From: Haloarcula sebkhae
GTDB lineage: Archaea > Halobacteriota > Halobacteria > Halobacteriales > Haloarculaceae
Assembly: GCF_014647415.1 (NCBI RefSeq)
Contig: NZ_BMPD01000003.1
Span: forward strand, 248,001-312,000
Length of the DNA stretch: 64,000 bases
Direction: 5' to 3'
A model generated the notes under the pieces. That model had not been told where the DNA came from and made no database searches. It saw only the letters and a program-made list of their open reading frames with translations. Shown here in pieces: positions 46,462 through 55,416 of this stretch (position 1 is its first letter; every line of letters begins with the position of its first letter). The translations under genes and the position numbers were made by a program.

Positions 46462-47805
46462 ATGGGATTATTCGACCGATTGAAGGGCGACGATGCACCG
46501 CGTGTTGCCTTCTTCGGCATCGACGGCGTACCGTTCAGTCTCATTGACGAACACCCTGACGTGTTTCCGAACCTCACGGAGATGGCGTCGGACGGAAGCG
46601 CCGGCCCTATCGACAGTATCGTTCCTCCCGAGTCTAGCGCCTGCTGGCCGGCGCTGACGACCGGCGTTAACCCCGGACAAACGGGCGTCTACGGCTTCCA
46701 GGACCGCGAGGTCGGTTCGTACGACACCTACGTACCGATGGGGCGTGACGTGCAGGCGACGCGACTCTGGGATCGCGTCACTGACGATGGCCGCAATGCC
46801 ACGGTGCTCAACGTACCGGTCACCTTCCCGCCACAGCGGAACGTCCAGCGGATGGTGTCGGGCTTTCTCTCGCCGGGCGTCGACAAGGCCGCCTATCCGG
46901 ACGAACTCCGTGACCATCTTCAGGACAGCGACTACCGGATCGATGTCAACGCCAAACTCGGCCACGACGACGACAAGAGCGATTTCGTCGAGGACGCCCA
47001 CAAGACGCTCGAAAAGCGTTACGAGGCGTTCAAGCACTACGTCGAACAGGACGATTGGGACCTGTTTTTCGGGGTGTTCATGACCACTGACCGGGTCAAC
47101 CACTTCCTGTTCAAGGACTACGAGCGCGACGGCGAGAACCAGGAGGCGTTCTTCGAGTTCTACAAGCAGGTCGACGCCTATCTCGGCGACCTGCGGGACC
47201 GACTCCCCGACGACGTGACGATGGTCGTCGCCTCGGACCACGGCTTCACTTCCCTCGACTACGAGGTCCACTTCAACGAGTGGCTCCAGCAGGAGGGGTG
47301 GCTCGACTACGCGACCGACGACCACTCCGAACTCGGCGATATCAGCGAGGACACGAAAGCCTACTCGCTCATCCCCGGACGGTTCTACATCAATCTAGAG
47401 GGCCGAGAGCCGAACGGCAGCGTTCCCGAATCCGAGTACGAGTCCGTCCGTGCGGACCTCAAGGAGAAACTCGAATCGCTGGAAGGCCCCGACGGCAAGA
47501 AGGTCGCCGACAGTGTCGTGACCAAGGAAGACGCCTTCCGTGGCGACCACGACGACATCGCGCCGGATCTCACTGTCGTCCCGAACCACGGATTCGACCT
47601 GAAGGCTGGATTCAAAGGCTCGGAGGACGTGTTCGGTGTCGGGCCGCGAAACGGGATGCACAGCTTCGACAACGCGACGCTCCTGGTCGATGACCCGGAC
47701 GTTCGCATCGAAGATGCCGACCTCTACGACATCGCACCGACGGTTCTCGACCTGCTTGACCACGACTTCGACCGCGCGAAGTTCGACGGTAGTAGTCTCG
47801 CCTGA
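46462..47805 (+). CDS. Alkaline-phosphatase-superfamily phosphodiesterase
   Basis: 447 aa, type I phosphodiesterase/nucleotide pyrophosphatase fold. Metal and nucleophile sites: FFGIDGVPFSL (Asp), ACWPALTTGVNPGQTG (Thr nucleophile), TTDRVNHF and ASDHGF. No signal peptide, so cytoplasmic. Substrate unknown. It is convergent with cetZ2, ending 47 nt from it. Confidence 0.85.
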   Translation: MGLFDRLKGDDAPRVAFFGIDGVPFSLIDEHPDVFPNLTEMASDGSAGPIDSIVPPESSACWPALTTGVNPGQTGVYGFQDREVGSYDTYVPMGRDVQATRLWDRVTDDGRNATVLNVPVTFPPQRNVQRMVSGFLSPGVDKAAYPDELRDHLQDSDYRIDVNAKLGHDDDKSDFVEDAHKTLEKRYEAFKHYVEQDDWDLFFGVFMTTDRVNHFLFKDYERDGENQEAFFEFYKQVDAYLGDLRDRLPDDVTMVVASDHGFTSLDYEVHFNEWLQQEGWLDYATDDHSELGDISEDTKAYSLIPGRFYINLEGREPNGSVPESEYESVRADLKEKLESLEGPDGKKVADSVVTKEDAFRGDHDDIAPDLTVVPNHGFDLKAGFKGSEDVFGVGPRNGMHSFDNATLLVDDPDVRIEDADLYDIAPTVLDLLDHDFDRAKFDGSSLA

Positions 47806-47852
47806 GGCTGCCGTCCCAGTCGAGTGGTCCCGATATCTGCGCCGAAAACAGT

Positions 47853-48926
47853 TTAGAACAGTCCGTCCAGTTCGTCGCTTGTGAACTCGTCAGGGTCGGT
47901 CGTCCCGCCCTGTGAGTTCGCTGCTTCTGTGGCACGTTCCATGAATTCGTCGACCCGTTTGGACCGTTCGACGCCCGAAAGGACGATCAGCGACGCGACT
48001 TTGTCCGACCCGAGCGGGAAGTCCCCGCCCCGGACCTCCATACTCCCGGTCTGATCTTCCACCCAGCGGCGCGCTCGTTCGACACCTTTCCGCGAGAGAC
48101 GTTCGGGGTCACCCGCGACGACGAGGAGAGCCGAGTCGGCTTTAACCGCGTTGGGCAGGCTCATGCTCGTAAGGAGGGCTTTCCGGGTGACGCTGGTGAT
48201 GGTGTTGACGTTCTCGCTGGCGTCCTCGCTGGCCTCGGCGCTGGCGTAACCGATAGAGGCGATGCCGCCGCCCCTGAGCGTGTTGATGATCTCCGAGGAG
48301 TCGACGACGCTCTCGCCGACTCCCTCGACTGCCTCGCCGGAGGCGAACAGCAGGCCGACGCGCTGTGAGATGGCGTCGTTGACGCGCTCGAAGCCGGCGG
48401 CGACGCTGTCGCCGCTGCCCCGCCAGGCGTCGTTGTCGACGAGGAGGAGGGAGTCGGCCTCGCGGGCAGCGGTCTTGAGCGAGCGACCGGCATTGGCCTG
48501 ATAGAGGCCACCTTCGTCTCGGCCGGGGAGAATACCGAGGACGTACACCGGCTTCTCGTAGATGCGCTTGAGTTCGCGGGCGAGCATCGGTGCGCCGCCC
48601 GAGCCGGTGCCGCCGCCGAGTCCGGCAACGACGACGATGGCCTCGGCCTCGGTCGTGATGCGACCGTCGAGTTCGTCAAGCACCTCGGTGGCGTTCTCTT
48701 GCATAATCTGTGCCCCGAGCTCGTTGTCACCGCCGACGCCGTGACCTTTCACCCGGTCCTGTCCAATGAGGGCTGTGTCGATATCGAGGTTCTGGAGGTC
48801 GGCCCGCGCCGTATTGACGGCGAGAGCACCCCGGACAGCGTCAAACCCCATGTCGTAATCGAATTGGGCGAGCGACTGGGTTACTTTCCCGCCAGCCTGC
48901 CCGACACCAATCAGGACGACTTTCAT
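47853..48926 (-). CDS. Second CetZ tubulin-like protein
   Basis: 357 aa CetZ paralogue. MKVVLIGVGQAGGK start, T4 loop GLGGGTGSGG (102-111), and end DELDGLF like CetZ1's DELDPLF. It lacks CetZ1's Gly-rich insert near residue 250 and has a shorter C-terminal region. Probably CetZ2-like, a modulator of shape; the exact subgroup is not certain. ATG 48926 is correct because the frame upstream crosses the HTH gene. Confidence 0.88.
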   Translation of the reverse strand: MKVVLIGVGQAGGKVTQSLAQFDYDMGFDAVRGALAVNTARADLQNLDIDTALIGQDRVKGHGVGGDNELGAQIMQENATEVLDELDGRITTEAEAIVVVAGLGGGTGSGGAPMLARELKRIYEKPVYVLGILPGRDEGGLYQANAGRSLKTAAREADSLLLVDNDAWRGSGDSVAAGFERVNDAISQRVGLLFASGEAVEGVGESVVDSSEIINTLRGGGIASIGYASAEASEDASENVNTITSVTRKALLTSMSLPNAVKADSALLVVAGDPERLSRKGVERARRWVEDQTGSMEVRGGDFPLGSDKVASLIVLSGVERSKRVDEFMERATEAANSQGGTTDPDEFTSDELDGLF

Positions 48927-49053
48927 ACCAGATGTCTTGTGAGGGTGACTAATCAACGTTGTCCTCACACTGTGAACGGACGACAAAGAGGATGAAACGG
49001 CCCTTGGTGTGGAATGCAGGACCTGGTTGCCAGATGTGAAGCGTGCTGGCTGG

Positions 49054-49323
49054 TTACTCCACCCGGAGCGTATAGATCCGCTTGCGCGCGTCGGCGAAGG
49101 AAAACCGGGAGTCGATGACGCCGACATCTTCGAGCCGGGAGAGGGCATATCGGACCGTCCGCGGTGGCAGCAGCGTCTCCTCGGCGAGTTGGCTCTGAGT
49201 GAGGGTGTCGTTGTACTCCAGGACTTTCGCGACGAGCTTCGCGCTCGGCGGGAGATCGCGGACGGCCTCCCATCCACTGTTCTCGCTGTCGGCATCAGCG
49301 GACTGGATATCGGATGCACTCAT
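49054..49323 (-). CDS. Small winged-helix regulator (MarR-like)
   Basis: 89 aa: a short acidic N-terminus and one winged helix, LPPSAKLVAKVLEYNDTLTQSQLAEETLLPPRTVRYALSRLEDVGVI in pieces, ending in a wing hairpin RKRIYTLRV. No effector domain. 127 nt upstream of cetZ2 on the same strand. A 15-bp inverted repeat sits 11 nt before its ATG. Confidence 0.85.
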   Translation of the reverse strand: MSASDIQSADADSENSGWEAVRDLPPSAKLVAKVLEYNDTLTQSQLAEETLLPPRTVRYALSRLEDVGVIDSRFSFADARKRIYTLRVE

Positions 49324-49333
49324 GGTACTACCA

Positions 49334-49348
49334 CTGTATCCAATACAG
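49334..49348. promoter_or_regulatory. Inverted repeat before the small HTH gene
   Basis: CTGTATCCAATACAG: perfect 6-nt arms, 3-nt spacer. It lies between the HTH start codon and an AATATTT tract about 34 nt upstream of that codon, the usual place for a repressor site. It may also affect the plus-strand gene that starts at 49465. Confidence 0.45.
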
Positions 49349-49464
49349 AGTGATAATATTTACTGTTCGTAATTATGCTCTGTGGAAATCTTTCGGCAAA
49401 AAACGCGGCCGCGGACGGAGTCTATGCCCGAAAGTTTACCTTCGGTACATCCGGTGTCACAGAC

Positions 49465-49995
49465 GTGGACGAAGTCGAGGTCAGCACGGTTGTGTATGTC
49501 CCACCCGAAGAGGTCTACGAGTTTCTGCTGGACTTTCCGGGCTACGCACGATATTCCGAATACCTCGACCGCGTGGTACAGGACGGCGACGGCTCGCCGG
49601 GGACGAACTACGACCTCGTGTTCTCGTGGTGGAAGCTCTCCTACACCGCTCGGTCGGAGGTGACTGACGTTTCGCCGCCGACGTGCATCGACTGGCGGAT
49701 CGTCAAGGACATCGACGCCGAAGGGTACTGGGCAGTCGAACCTGACCCGGACGGCGTCCCAGCGGACGTGGAGACGGCGTCACGGGTGCGGTTTCACGTC
49801 GCGTTCGACCCCGGGTCGGCTTCCAGCAGTGCCGTCGACCTCCCCCGGCTCGTTTCGATGGACTGGGTTATCGAGAAAGTCAAACCGCTCATCCGCAAGG
49901 AGGCGACCAAAATCGTCGAACGTGTCGTCGAGGATCTCGAAGGGCAGGAACGGGATGTCGACCTGGAGATTCACGCTGGCCCGGATTCGGTGTAA
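49465..49995 (+). CDS. SRPBCC (START-like) domain protein
   Basis: 176 aa. Starts DEVEVSTVVYVPPEEVYEFLLDFPGYARYSEYLD, the polyketide cyclase / coenzyme Q-binding (COQ10-like) signature, with a long C-terminal helix (MDWVIEKVKPLIRKEATKIVERVVEDL). Binds a hydrophobic ligand by fold; ligand unknown. I use GTG 49465, with an AAAGTTTACC box about 31 nt upstream; the longer frame from 49375 adds unlikely sequence. Confidence 0.78.
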   Translation: MDEVEVSTVVYVPPEEVYEFLLDFPGYARYSEYLDRVVQDGDGSPGTNYDLVFSWWKLSYTARSEVTDVSPPTCIDWRIVKDIDAEGYWAVEPDPDGVPADVETASRVRFHVAFDPGSASSSAVDLPRLVSMDWVIEKVKPLIRKEATKIVERVVEDLEGQERDVDLEIHAGPDSV

Positions 49996-50010
49996 CGCGG
50001 CGACGGAGTG

Positions 50011-50676
50011 TTACTCGGGCGTCTCGTAGTCGCCGCCGTACCGGATGAAGAAGTACCCAAGTCCGAGCGTCGCCACCATCACGAACGAGGTTGCGACGCC
50101 GAGCGTCTTCGCGCTGTTTGGCACTTCCGGCGGGCCGGAGCTCCCGCCACCACCGCCGCCGGAGGACTTCGTCGGGTAGTCCGTCCCGACGACGATGGCT
50201 CCCTTCATCCCGAGGCTCTGGTGTGGCACGCAGACATAGGGGTAGATGCCGTCCTCCTCGAAGGTGTGCTCGTAGTTGACACCGGCGCTAGAGACGGCGC
50301 TCCCGGAGTCAAGCGGCCCCTCTCCGTCCGAGACGACGTTGTGGCCGCCGCCGTTGCCCGTCCATTCCCACTGGACGGTCGCGCCGTTGTCCACGTGAAT
50401 CGCTGGCGGGCCGAAGCCGAACGATCCCCCGTTCGCATTCACGCCGACTTCTACTGTCGCGGTGTCTTGTCCGGTCGCATCGGCGACCGAGCCATCGAAG
50501 TTTCCAACCTGGTCGAGGAACCCGCCGAAATCCGGCGGCCCACCGCCGCCACCACCGTCGCCGCCTTCGGTACCTTCCTGTGCGGTCGCGGTGCCTGCTG
50601 CGGCCGACGCAGCCGTGGCCCCTGCCGCCGTCCGCAGGAAGCCCCGACGGGACACGTCCGCTCTACCGTCTGTCAT
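50011..50676 (-). CDS. Halocyanin-type blue copper protein
   Basis: 221 aa. Tat signal (SRRGFLRTAAGATAAS), plastocyanin-like domain with copper ligands H112, C149, H152 and M157 (GGGHNVV, YVCVPHQSLGM), a Gly/Ser linker and a C-terminal transmembrane helix (about 192-212). It is an extracytoplasmic electron carrier held by its tail, likely for the respiratory chain. Confidence 0.93.
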   Translation of the reverse strand: MTDGRADVSRRGFLRTAAGATAASAAAGTATAQEGTEGGDGGGGGGPPDFGGFLDQVGNFDGSVADATGQDTATVEVGVNANGGSFGFGPPAIHVDNGATVQWEWTGNGGGHNVVSDGEGPLDSGSAVSSAGVNYEHTFEEDGIYPYVCVPHQSLGMKGAIVVGTDYPTKSSGGGGGGSSGPPEVPNSAKTLGVATSFVMVATLGLGYFFIRYGGDYETPE

Positions 50677-50803
50677 ACCTGACCGTTTGTGACTCCCCGT
50701 CCTGAATATGTCGGTTTCGGATCGGGCAGTACTCTTCACAGCGATATCACAACAGTCACGGCTGCCGTGAAACATTTAACGCCGGTAGAACGAAACCACC
50801 GGT

Positions 50804-51553
50804 ATGTCTACCGGAAGCCACGGGGTCGTCGGCGGGGTCCGTATCGACCTCAATAGATTACACGAGACGTGGATGGAACTCGTGTATCCACGTCAGCGAA
50901 ACGCCAACGACACCGTCCTCGGGACGTGGACGCCGGACTCTGCGACCGGGTTGGCTCTCTATCGACTCTGGTCTGCGCTCGGTGTCCCAGTCATTGCGCT
51001 GGTGTATCCGCTGGTCCTGTGTGGCGTCGTCCTGCGGTACCAGACACGTCGTATCGACGGCACCGCGACGCGGCTTGGCGTTGTCGGCGTCATTCTCCTC
51101 TCTGTGCTTGTCTGGGGCGGCTTAGCGGCGCTCGCCCGGTTCGAGCCCGGGAGCATCGACCTCGTGTCAGGTGGATTCACCGCTGTCGCTGTCGCCGGCG
51201 GCGTCGCGACGCTGTCAGCCGCGCTCGCCGTCACGTTCCGGCGCGTCGGCGGCCGCGGGACGACGGTCGCGCTGGCATACCCGTTCGCTATGACGGCCAT
51301 CTTCCTGCCGCCGGTCGTCGCGGCGCTGTACTCGACGACGGTCGCCTCGGTCGTCATTCCCGCAAGCGACTCCCTGTCTCGGTGGTTCCTCTACGAAGTG
51401 CTGGCCGCTGTCGGTGTCGCGGAGTTCTTCATCGAGAACTTCGACCGGGAAGGCATCGCCTACGTTATTATCTGGCTTGGTATCTCTATCCCGCTTGGGT
51501 GGGTGCTCGGTCTGCTGGTGACGCTTGCGGACTTCGTCCGCCCGACTGAGTGA
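50804..51553 (+). CDS. Polytopic membrane protein of unknown function
   Basis: 249 aa with about six hydrophobic segments (near 55-78, 90-110, 122-140, 152-178, 188-208, 218-242) and a soluble N-terminal 50 residues containing LHETWMELVYPRQR. No motif recognised. Divergent from the halocyanin gene, 127 nt apart. Confidence 0.72.
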   Translation: MSTGSHGVVGGVRIDLNRLHETWMELVYPRQRNANDTVLGTWTPDSATGLALYRLWSALGVPVIALVYPLVLCGVVLRYQTRRIDGTATRLGVVGVILLSVLVWGGLAALARFEPGSIDLVSGGFTAVAVAGGVATLSAALAVTFRRVGGRGTTVALAYPFAMTAIFLPPVVAALYSTTVASVVIPASDSLSRWFLYEVLAAVGVAEFFIENFDREGIAYVIIWLGISIPLGWVLGLLVTLADFVRPTE

Positions 51554-51766
51554 CTGCAATTCGACGACTCCGGCTCCGGCGACAGAACTATTCTGAATCC
51601 GACGGGAGACTCACCGAACACGGTCAATTTGTCGTTTGATAGAACCCCCTCACACACAGCCGAACCAGCCCGACATACAGCCGTGCTGGTAACCGAGTGG
51701 AGTTGAAATAGGAGTGGTTTAGGGTAGTGATTCCGTGACCATCAGACCGTGTGGACCGAGAGATTG

Positions 51767-51958
51767 TTACGGACTGGCGCGGAACTCGCCGTGCTTCATC
51801 CCAAAGAAGAACGCGATGACCGAGAAGACGATCATCGAAGGCAGCACCATCATGAACACTGTCGAGCGACCCATCACACCCATAGACATGAATGCCACCG
51901 TCGCGACGGCGACAATTACAACGAGTGGGGCTACCGCGGTCTTGAAGTCAAAGTCCAT
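51767..51958 (-). CDS. Small two-helix membrane protein
   Basis: 63 aa from ATG 51958: MDFDFKTAVAPLVVIVAVATV, then a Met/Gly-rich turn and a second helix (VLPSMIVFSVIAFFFGMKHGEF). Typical of the small conserved membrane proteins of haloarchaea; function unknown. Confidence 0.72.
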   Translation of the reverse strand: MDFDFKTAVAPLVVIVAVATVAFMSMGVMGRSTVFMMVLPSMIVFSVIAFFFGMKHGEFRASP

Positions 51959-52107
51959 ACTTTCCCTCGTAGCCGGACAGATAAATTCTTTAAGAAAGCA
52001 ACAGCGTCCATCAGCTGACTGACCAGCGATTCCGCTTTGCATCCGCACCAACACGGCGACTACCGCGTACCCGCTACGCACATTGGTGACGAACGTCTGC
52101 CGGATTG

Positions 52108-52857
52108 CTACGACGGTGTCGCGTCGTCCGGCCGAACAACGGTTTCTTCGGGCGCGTCACCCTCGGAAACGGCGATATCCGCAGCCTCATCGCCGCCGAA
52201 TACAACCGTCGCACCGGTTCGCATCGGTGCAAGCAGTCCGGCGACGACCGCGCCCGCAGTTGTCATCGGTGCCCGGAGCGCGACGGTCGTCTCCGCGTCG
52301 ATATCGTAGTCGGCGACGACACGGCCGCTCTCGGCCATGAGTTCGCCGTGCGTGTACGTTCTGTCGGCCGCCAGTACGTCGTCCTCGGGCGAAACTTCGC
52401 CCGGCGGCTGGAGCGGGTTCTCGCTCCACAGTTCCCGCTCGAACTGGGCGATGGTGGGGTCATCGACCGGGCCGCCATAGGCCAGCCCCTTCGTTCCCGG
52501 TCCCTGCGTGTAGCGGTCGAGCCACGCAGCCGGTGCGATAAGTGCCGTCGCGTCGACCGCATTCGGCGGGTCCATATCCACGACTGCGCCGTCAAGCGCC
52601 GCCGCGAGGAAGGCAAGCAGTGCGTCCGGCGCGTCCCGGAGGTAGCCCGGCCGATCTTCGTCGGTCGGCTCTTTGGGACCGACGACGAGGGCGACCCGCG
52701 TTCCGTGTCGGACGCCATAATGTCGCAGCAGATTCCCGCCTTTCCAGGCGTTCGTGGCGAAATCGGAGTAACTGTACGGCGCCGATCGCTCCGGGGAACG
52801 AAAGAGGACGCCGTCGCGGTCGCGGGCCTGCGCGACAAGGTCACCGAGTACCTGCAT
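52108..52857 (-). CDS. Half-size AMP-binding (acyl-CoA synthetase-like) protein
   Basis: 249 aa. It resembles the N-terminal region of adenylate-forming enzymes (PYSYSDFATNAWKGGNLLRHYGVRHGTRVALVVG; LLAFLAAALDGAVVDMDPP) but lacks the phosphate-binding TSGTTG loop and the whole C-terminal lid. So it is unlikely to adenylate. It may bind an acyl or nucleotide ligand or be a relic kept for another role. ATG 52857. Confidence 0.65.
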   Translation of the reverse strand: MQVLGDLVAQARDRDGVLFRSPERSAPYSYSDFATNAWKGGNLLRHYGVRHGTRVALVVGPKEPTDEDRPGYLRDAPDALLAFLAAALDGAVVDMDPPNAVDATALIAPAAWLDRYTQGPGTKGLAYGGPVDDPTIAQFERELWSENPLQPPGEVSPEDDVLAADRTYTHGELMAESGRVVADYDIDAETTVALRAPMTTAGAVVAGLLAPMRTGATVVFGGDEAADIAVSEGDAPEETVVRPDDATPS

Positions 52858-52935
52858 ACGTCGTCGTTCGGACCCACCGATAAAAAACAGCGCGGCCACA
52901 AAGCCGATGTCGGTGGCCTCCTCCACGCTCTAGAA

Positions 52936-53241
52936 ATGAAAAGACAGCAACAAGTAGCCGACGTGCTCAGGCACGACGACATCGACACACCGCCCGCCCA
53001 CCGGCTGCTCGACGTGGTAGCTGAACTTGGCGATATCGCGGCCGAAGTCAACGAGACGACCGGCTATGGTACCGACTCGACGGCACTGTCGATACGGGAG
53101 GATGAACTCGGCGACGCTCTGTTTGCACTGCTTGCACTGTGTGAACGACTCGACGTCGACGCTGATACCGCGCTCGCAACGGCGCTTACAAAATACGAAG
53201 GACAGTCTGGCTCAGACGGGACGCCGGCGAGCGGCGACTGA
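52936..53241 (+). CDS. MazG-like pyrophosphohydrolase family protein
   Basis: 101 aa helical protein with LLDVVAELGDIAAEVNETT and EDELGDALFALLALCERLDVDADTALATALTKYE, matching the ExxE...ExxD helices of MazG-like NTP pyrophosphatases, which clear unusual nucleotides. ATG 52936. Divergent from the half-size AMP-binding gene and ending against dnaJ's stop. Confidence 0.78.
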   Translation: MKRQQQVADVLRHDDIDTPPAHRLLDVVAELGDIAAEVNETTGYGTDSTALSIREDELGDALFALLALCERLDVDADTALATALTKYEGQSGSDGTPASGD

Positions 53242-54396
53242 CTACAGCGAGTTCTTCAGTTTCTCGAAGAAGCCTTCCTCGACGTCGACTTCCTCGCCGC
53301 CGGCCTCCGCGAACTGCTCGAGAGCCTCTTTCTGTTCGGCGTTGAGGCTGTCGGGCGTGACGACCTGTACCTGAACGTAGAGATCACCCGTGCCGCGTCG
53401 GCGGAGTCGGGGCATGCCCTTCCCCTCTAAGCGGAACACCTCGCCGCTCTGGGTACCGCTTGGCACGTCGACCTCCACCTCGCCGTCCAGCGTCGGGACG
53501 GTGATGGTGTCGCCGAAGACGGCCTGTGGGAACGAGATGGCCTGCTGGTGTTGCAGGTCGTCGCCGTCGCGCTCGAAGTCCGGATGGTCGCGGACGCTCA
53601 CCTCGATAAGTAGGTCGCCGTTCGGGCCGCCGTTTTCTCCAGGCGCGCCCTCGCGCTGCATCCGGAGCGTCTGCCCGCTGGCGATGCCGGCCGGAATCTC
53701 GACTTCGAGGCTCGCGTCGTTCTGGACGACGCCGTTGCCCCGACAGGTCGAACACGTCTCGTCGTACAGCGTCCCCTCGCCGTCACATCGGCGGCAGGTC
53801 GTCGTTTGCTGGACCCGCCCCATCGGCGTCTGCTGGACCTGCGTCGTCTGACCCTGCCCGTTACACTCCGGGCAGGTCTCCGAGTCGGCCCCCGGCGGAT
53901 GCCCGGCCCCGTCACAGTCGTCGCAGGCTTCCGGTCGGGTGACGTCCAACTGCTTCGTCGCGCCGTTGTAGGCCTCTTCGAGGTCGATTTCCAGTCGCGT
54001 CTGGAGGTCCTGGCCCTGTCGCCGTCGGCTGCCGCCGCGCCCGCCGCGGCCACCACCGCCGAAGAACTGGTCGAAGATATCCTGCATATCGAAACCGCCA
54101 GCACCGCCGCCGAACGGGTCTCCACCCATGCCGCCGCGGCCGCCGCCACCGCCAGCGCCGCCGCGCTTCTCGGCCTGCTCGAAGCGCTCATGGCCCATCT
54201 GGTCGTACATCTGGCGCTTCTCCTCGTCGGTGAGGACCTCTTTGGCCTTCTTGGCCTGCTTGAACTTCTCTTCGGCGTCGGGGTCGTCGCTCACGTCCGG
54301 GTGGTATTCCCGGGCTTTCTCCCGATAGGCCTCCTTGATCTCGTCTTCGGAGGCGTCCCGAGAGACACCCAGTATCTCATAGAAATCCTGACTCAT
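53242..54396 (-). CDS. dnaJ: Chaperone DnaJ
   Basis: 384 aa type I Hsp40. J domain with HPD (32-34), Gly/Phe-rich region ~75-125, four CxxCxGxG zinc repeats (CDDCDGAG, CPECNGQG, CRRCDGEG, CSTCRGNG) and the C-terminal substrate-binding domains. Delivers clients to DnaK and stimulates its ATPase. It stands 2.7 kb downstream of dnaK, with other genes between, so it must have its own promoter. Confidence 0.96.
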   Translation of the reverse strand: MSQDFYEILGVSRDASEDEIKEAYREKAREYHPDVSDDPDAEEKFKQAKKAKEVLTDEEKRQMYDQMGHERFEQAEKRGGAGGGGGRGGMGGDPFGGGAGGFDMQDIFDQFFGGGGRGGRGGSRRRQGQDLQTRLEIDLEEAYNGATKQLDVTRPEACDDCDGAGHPPGADSETCPECNGQGQTTQVQQTPMGRVQQTTTCRRCDGEGTLYDETCSTCRGNGVVQNDASLEVEIPAGIASGQTLRMQREGAPGENGGPNGDLLIEVSVRDHPDFERDGDDLQHQQAISFPQAVFGDTITVPTLDGEVEVDVPSGTQSGEVFRLEGKGMPRLRRRGTGDLYVQVQVVTPDSLNAEQKEALEQFAEAGGEEVDVEEGFFEKLKNSL

Positions 54397-54507
54397 TCGT
54401 TGTACAAGGCTTAGACGATTGAGCTACTTCAAAAGAACGGGTTGCCGACCAGTCGTGTTCGACCCGTACCGGGGCGCTTATTTTCGTCCCGGGAGAGCCC
54501 TCCAGCA

Positions 54508-55023
54508 ATGAGTCCCGAGTCGTCGCGCGGTCGAGGTCTCGTCACGGTCGAGCGAGTCGCAGTCTGGGGACTCGCGGCACTGGCCGTCGCCGGGTTGGTC
54601 GCACTCGTCGTCGGTCCGGGCGCTGACCTGCGGACGGCGTCGCCGTCGGTCACTATCGACGGCCAGCTCGACGCCGAGACGGGGTCGGTGACGCTTACTC
54701 ACGCCGGTGGGGACCGGCTCATGGACACCAGTACGCGCGCGCTGGAGCTCGTCGTCACCGACGCGGACCGGAACCGCTCGACCACGCTGACGTGGGCCGA
54801 GGCGGACCAGTTGCCCGTCGGCCCCGGCGATACGGTCGTCGTTGACGACCCGCGCGTGGACTCTGACGGCGACGGGAACTACCTCGACGGCGACGTCTCA
54901 GTCGGCTTCTATCTCGACAGCGGCGACACCGTCGCGGTCCGCTGGACCGGCCGGCCACTCGGTGCGCCGGACGAGCGGACAACGACGCTCGACACAGTAA
55001 CGCTTGGGAACGAGACTGGTTGA
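54508..55023 (+). CDS. Secreted/anchored protein, pilin-like N-terminus
   Basis: 171 aa. One hydrophobic segment at about 16-36 preceded by SRGRGLVTVERVAVWG, then an extracellular beta-rich domain (SVTIDGQLDAETGSVTLTHAGGD; DTVVVDDPRVDSDGDGNYLDGD) like the domain following archaeal type IV pilin N-termini. Pilin processing site is not clear, so pilin identity is tentative. Confidence 0.65.
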   Translation: MSPESSRGRGLVTVERVAVWGLAALAVAGLVALVVGPGADLRTASPSVTIDGQLDAETGSVTLTHAGGDRLMDTSTRALELVVTDADRNRSTTLTWAEADQLPVGPGDTVVVDDPRVDSDGDGNYLDGDVSVGFYLDSGDTVAVRWTGRPLGAPDERTTTLDTVTLGNETG

Positions 55024-55107
55024 CCGTTTCCTCTCACAGGTGTCCGCTAGAGCATCTTCGGGAAGCGTCTCCTCTCGTTGGCGGCGGTGCTCCTGTCCCG
55101 TTTGCAG

Positions 55108-55416
55108 TCACAAATGAACGGATCCGGTGCGGACATACACGTCCCCGGTTCCCGTTACGGTCACTGCGTATTCGCCCAGTTGAAACGAGAGCGAGACGGC
55201 ACTGTCTGGCTCTGCCGAATGGACAAATAGTTGATCGAGCGCGTCCGGATCGAGCGTTTCAATGAGGGGCGATAGTTCTATCGCCTCTTGCTCAGCCGCA
55301 ATCGCGACCGTTTGTACGACCGCCACTGACGGTGAGACCGCGTTCCAGTCGAACTCTGCGTGGAGCGTGTCCGGGCCGTCAGATATTCGGTCGGGCCGCC
55401 TGTCGGACCCACTCAT
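55108..55416 (-). CDS. HalOD1 output-domain protein
   Basis: 102 aa, made up almost entirely of the HalOD1 domain (SVAVVQTVAIAAEQEAIELSPLIETLDPDALDQLF; VSLSFQLGEYAVTVTGTGDVYV). HalOD1 is a haloarchaeal signalling output domain of unknown target. No sensor is attached. Confidence 0.82.
   Translation of the reverse strand: MSGSDRRPDRISDGPDTLHAEFDWNAVSPSVAVVQTVAIAAEQEAIELSPLIETLDPDALDQLFVHSAEPDSAVSLSFQLGEYAVTVTGTGDVYVRTGSVHL

Noticed and set aside
52105-52935. Upstream extension of the MazG-like frame
   Set aside because: It is antisense to the AMP-binding-like gene and has Arg-rich, unstructured sequence; MazG similarity begins only near 52936.
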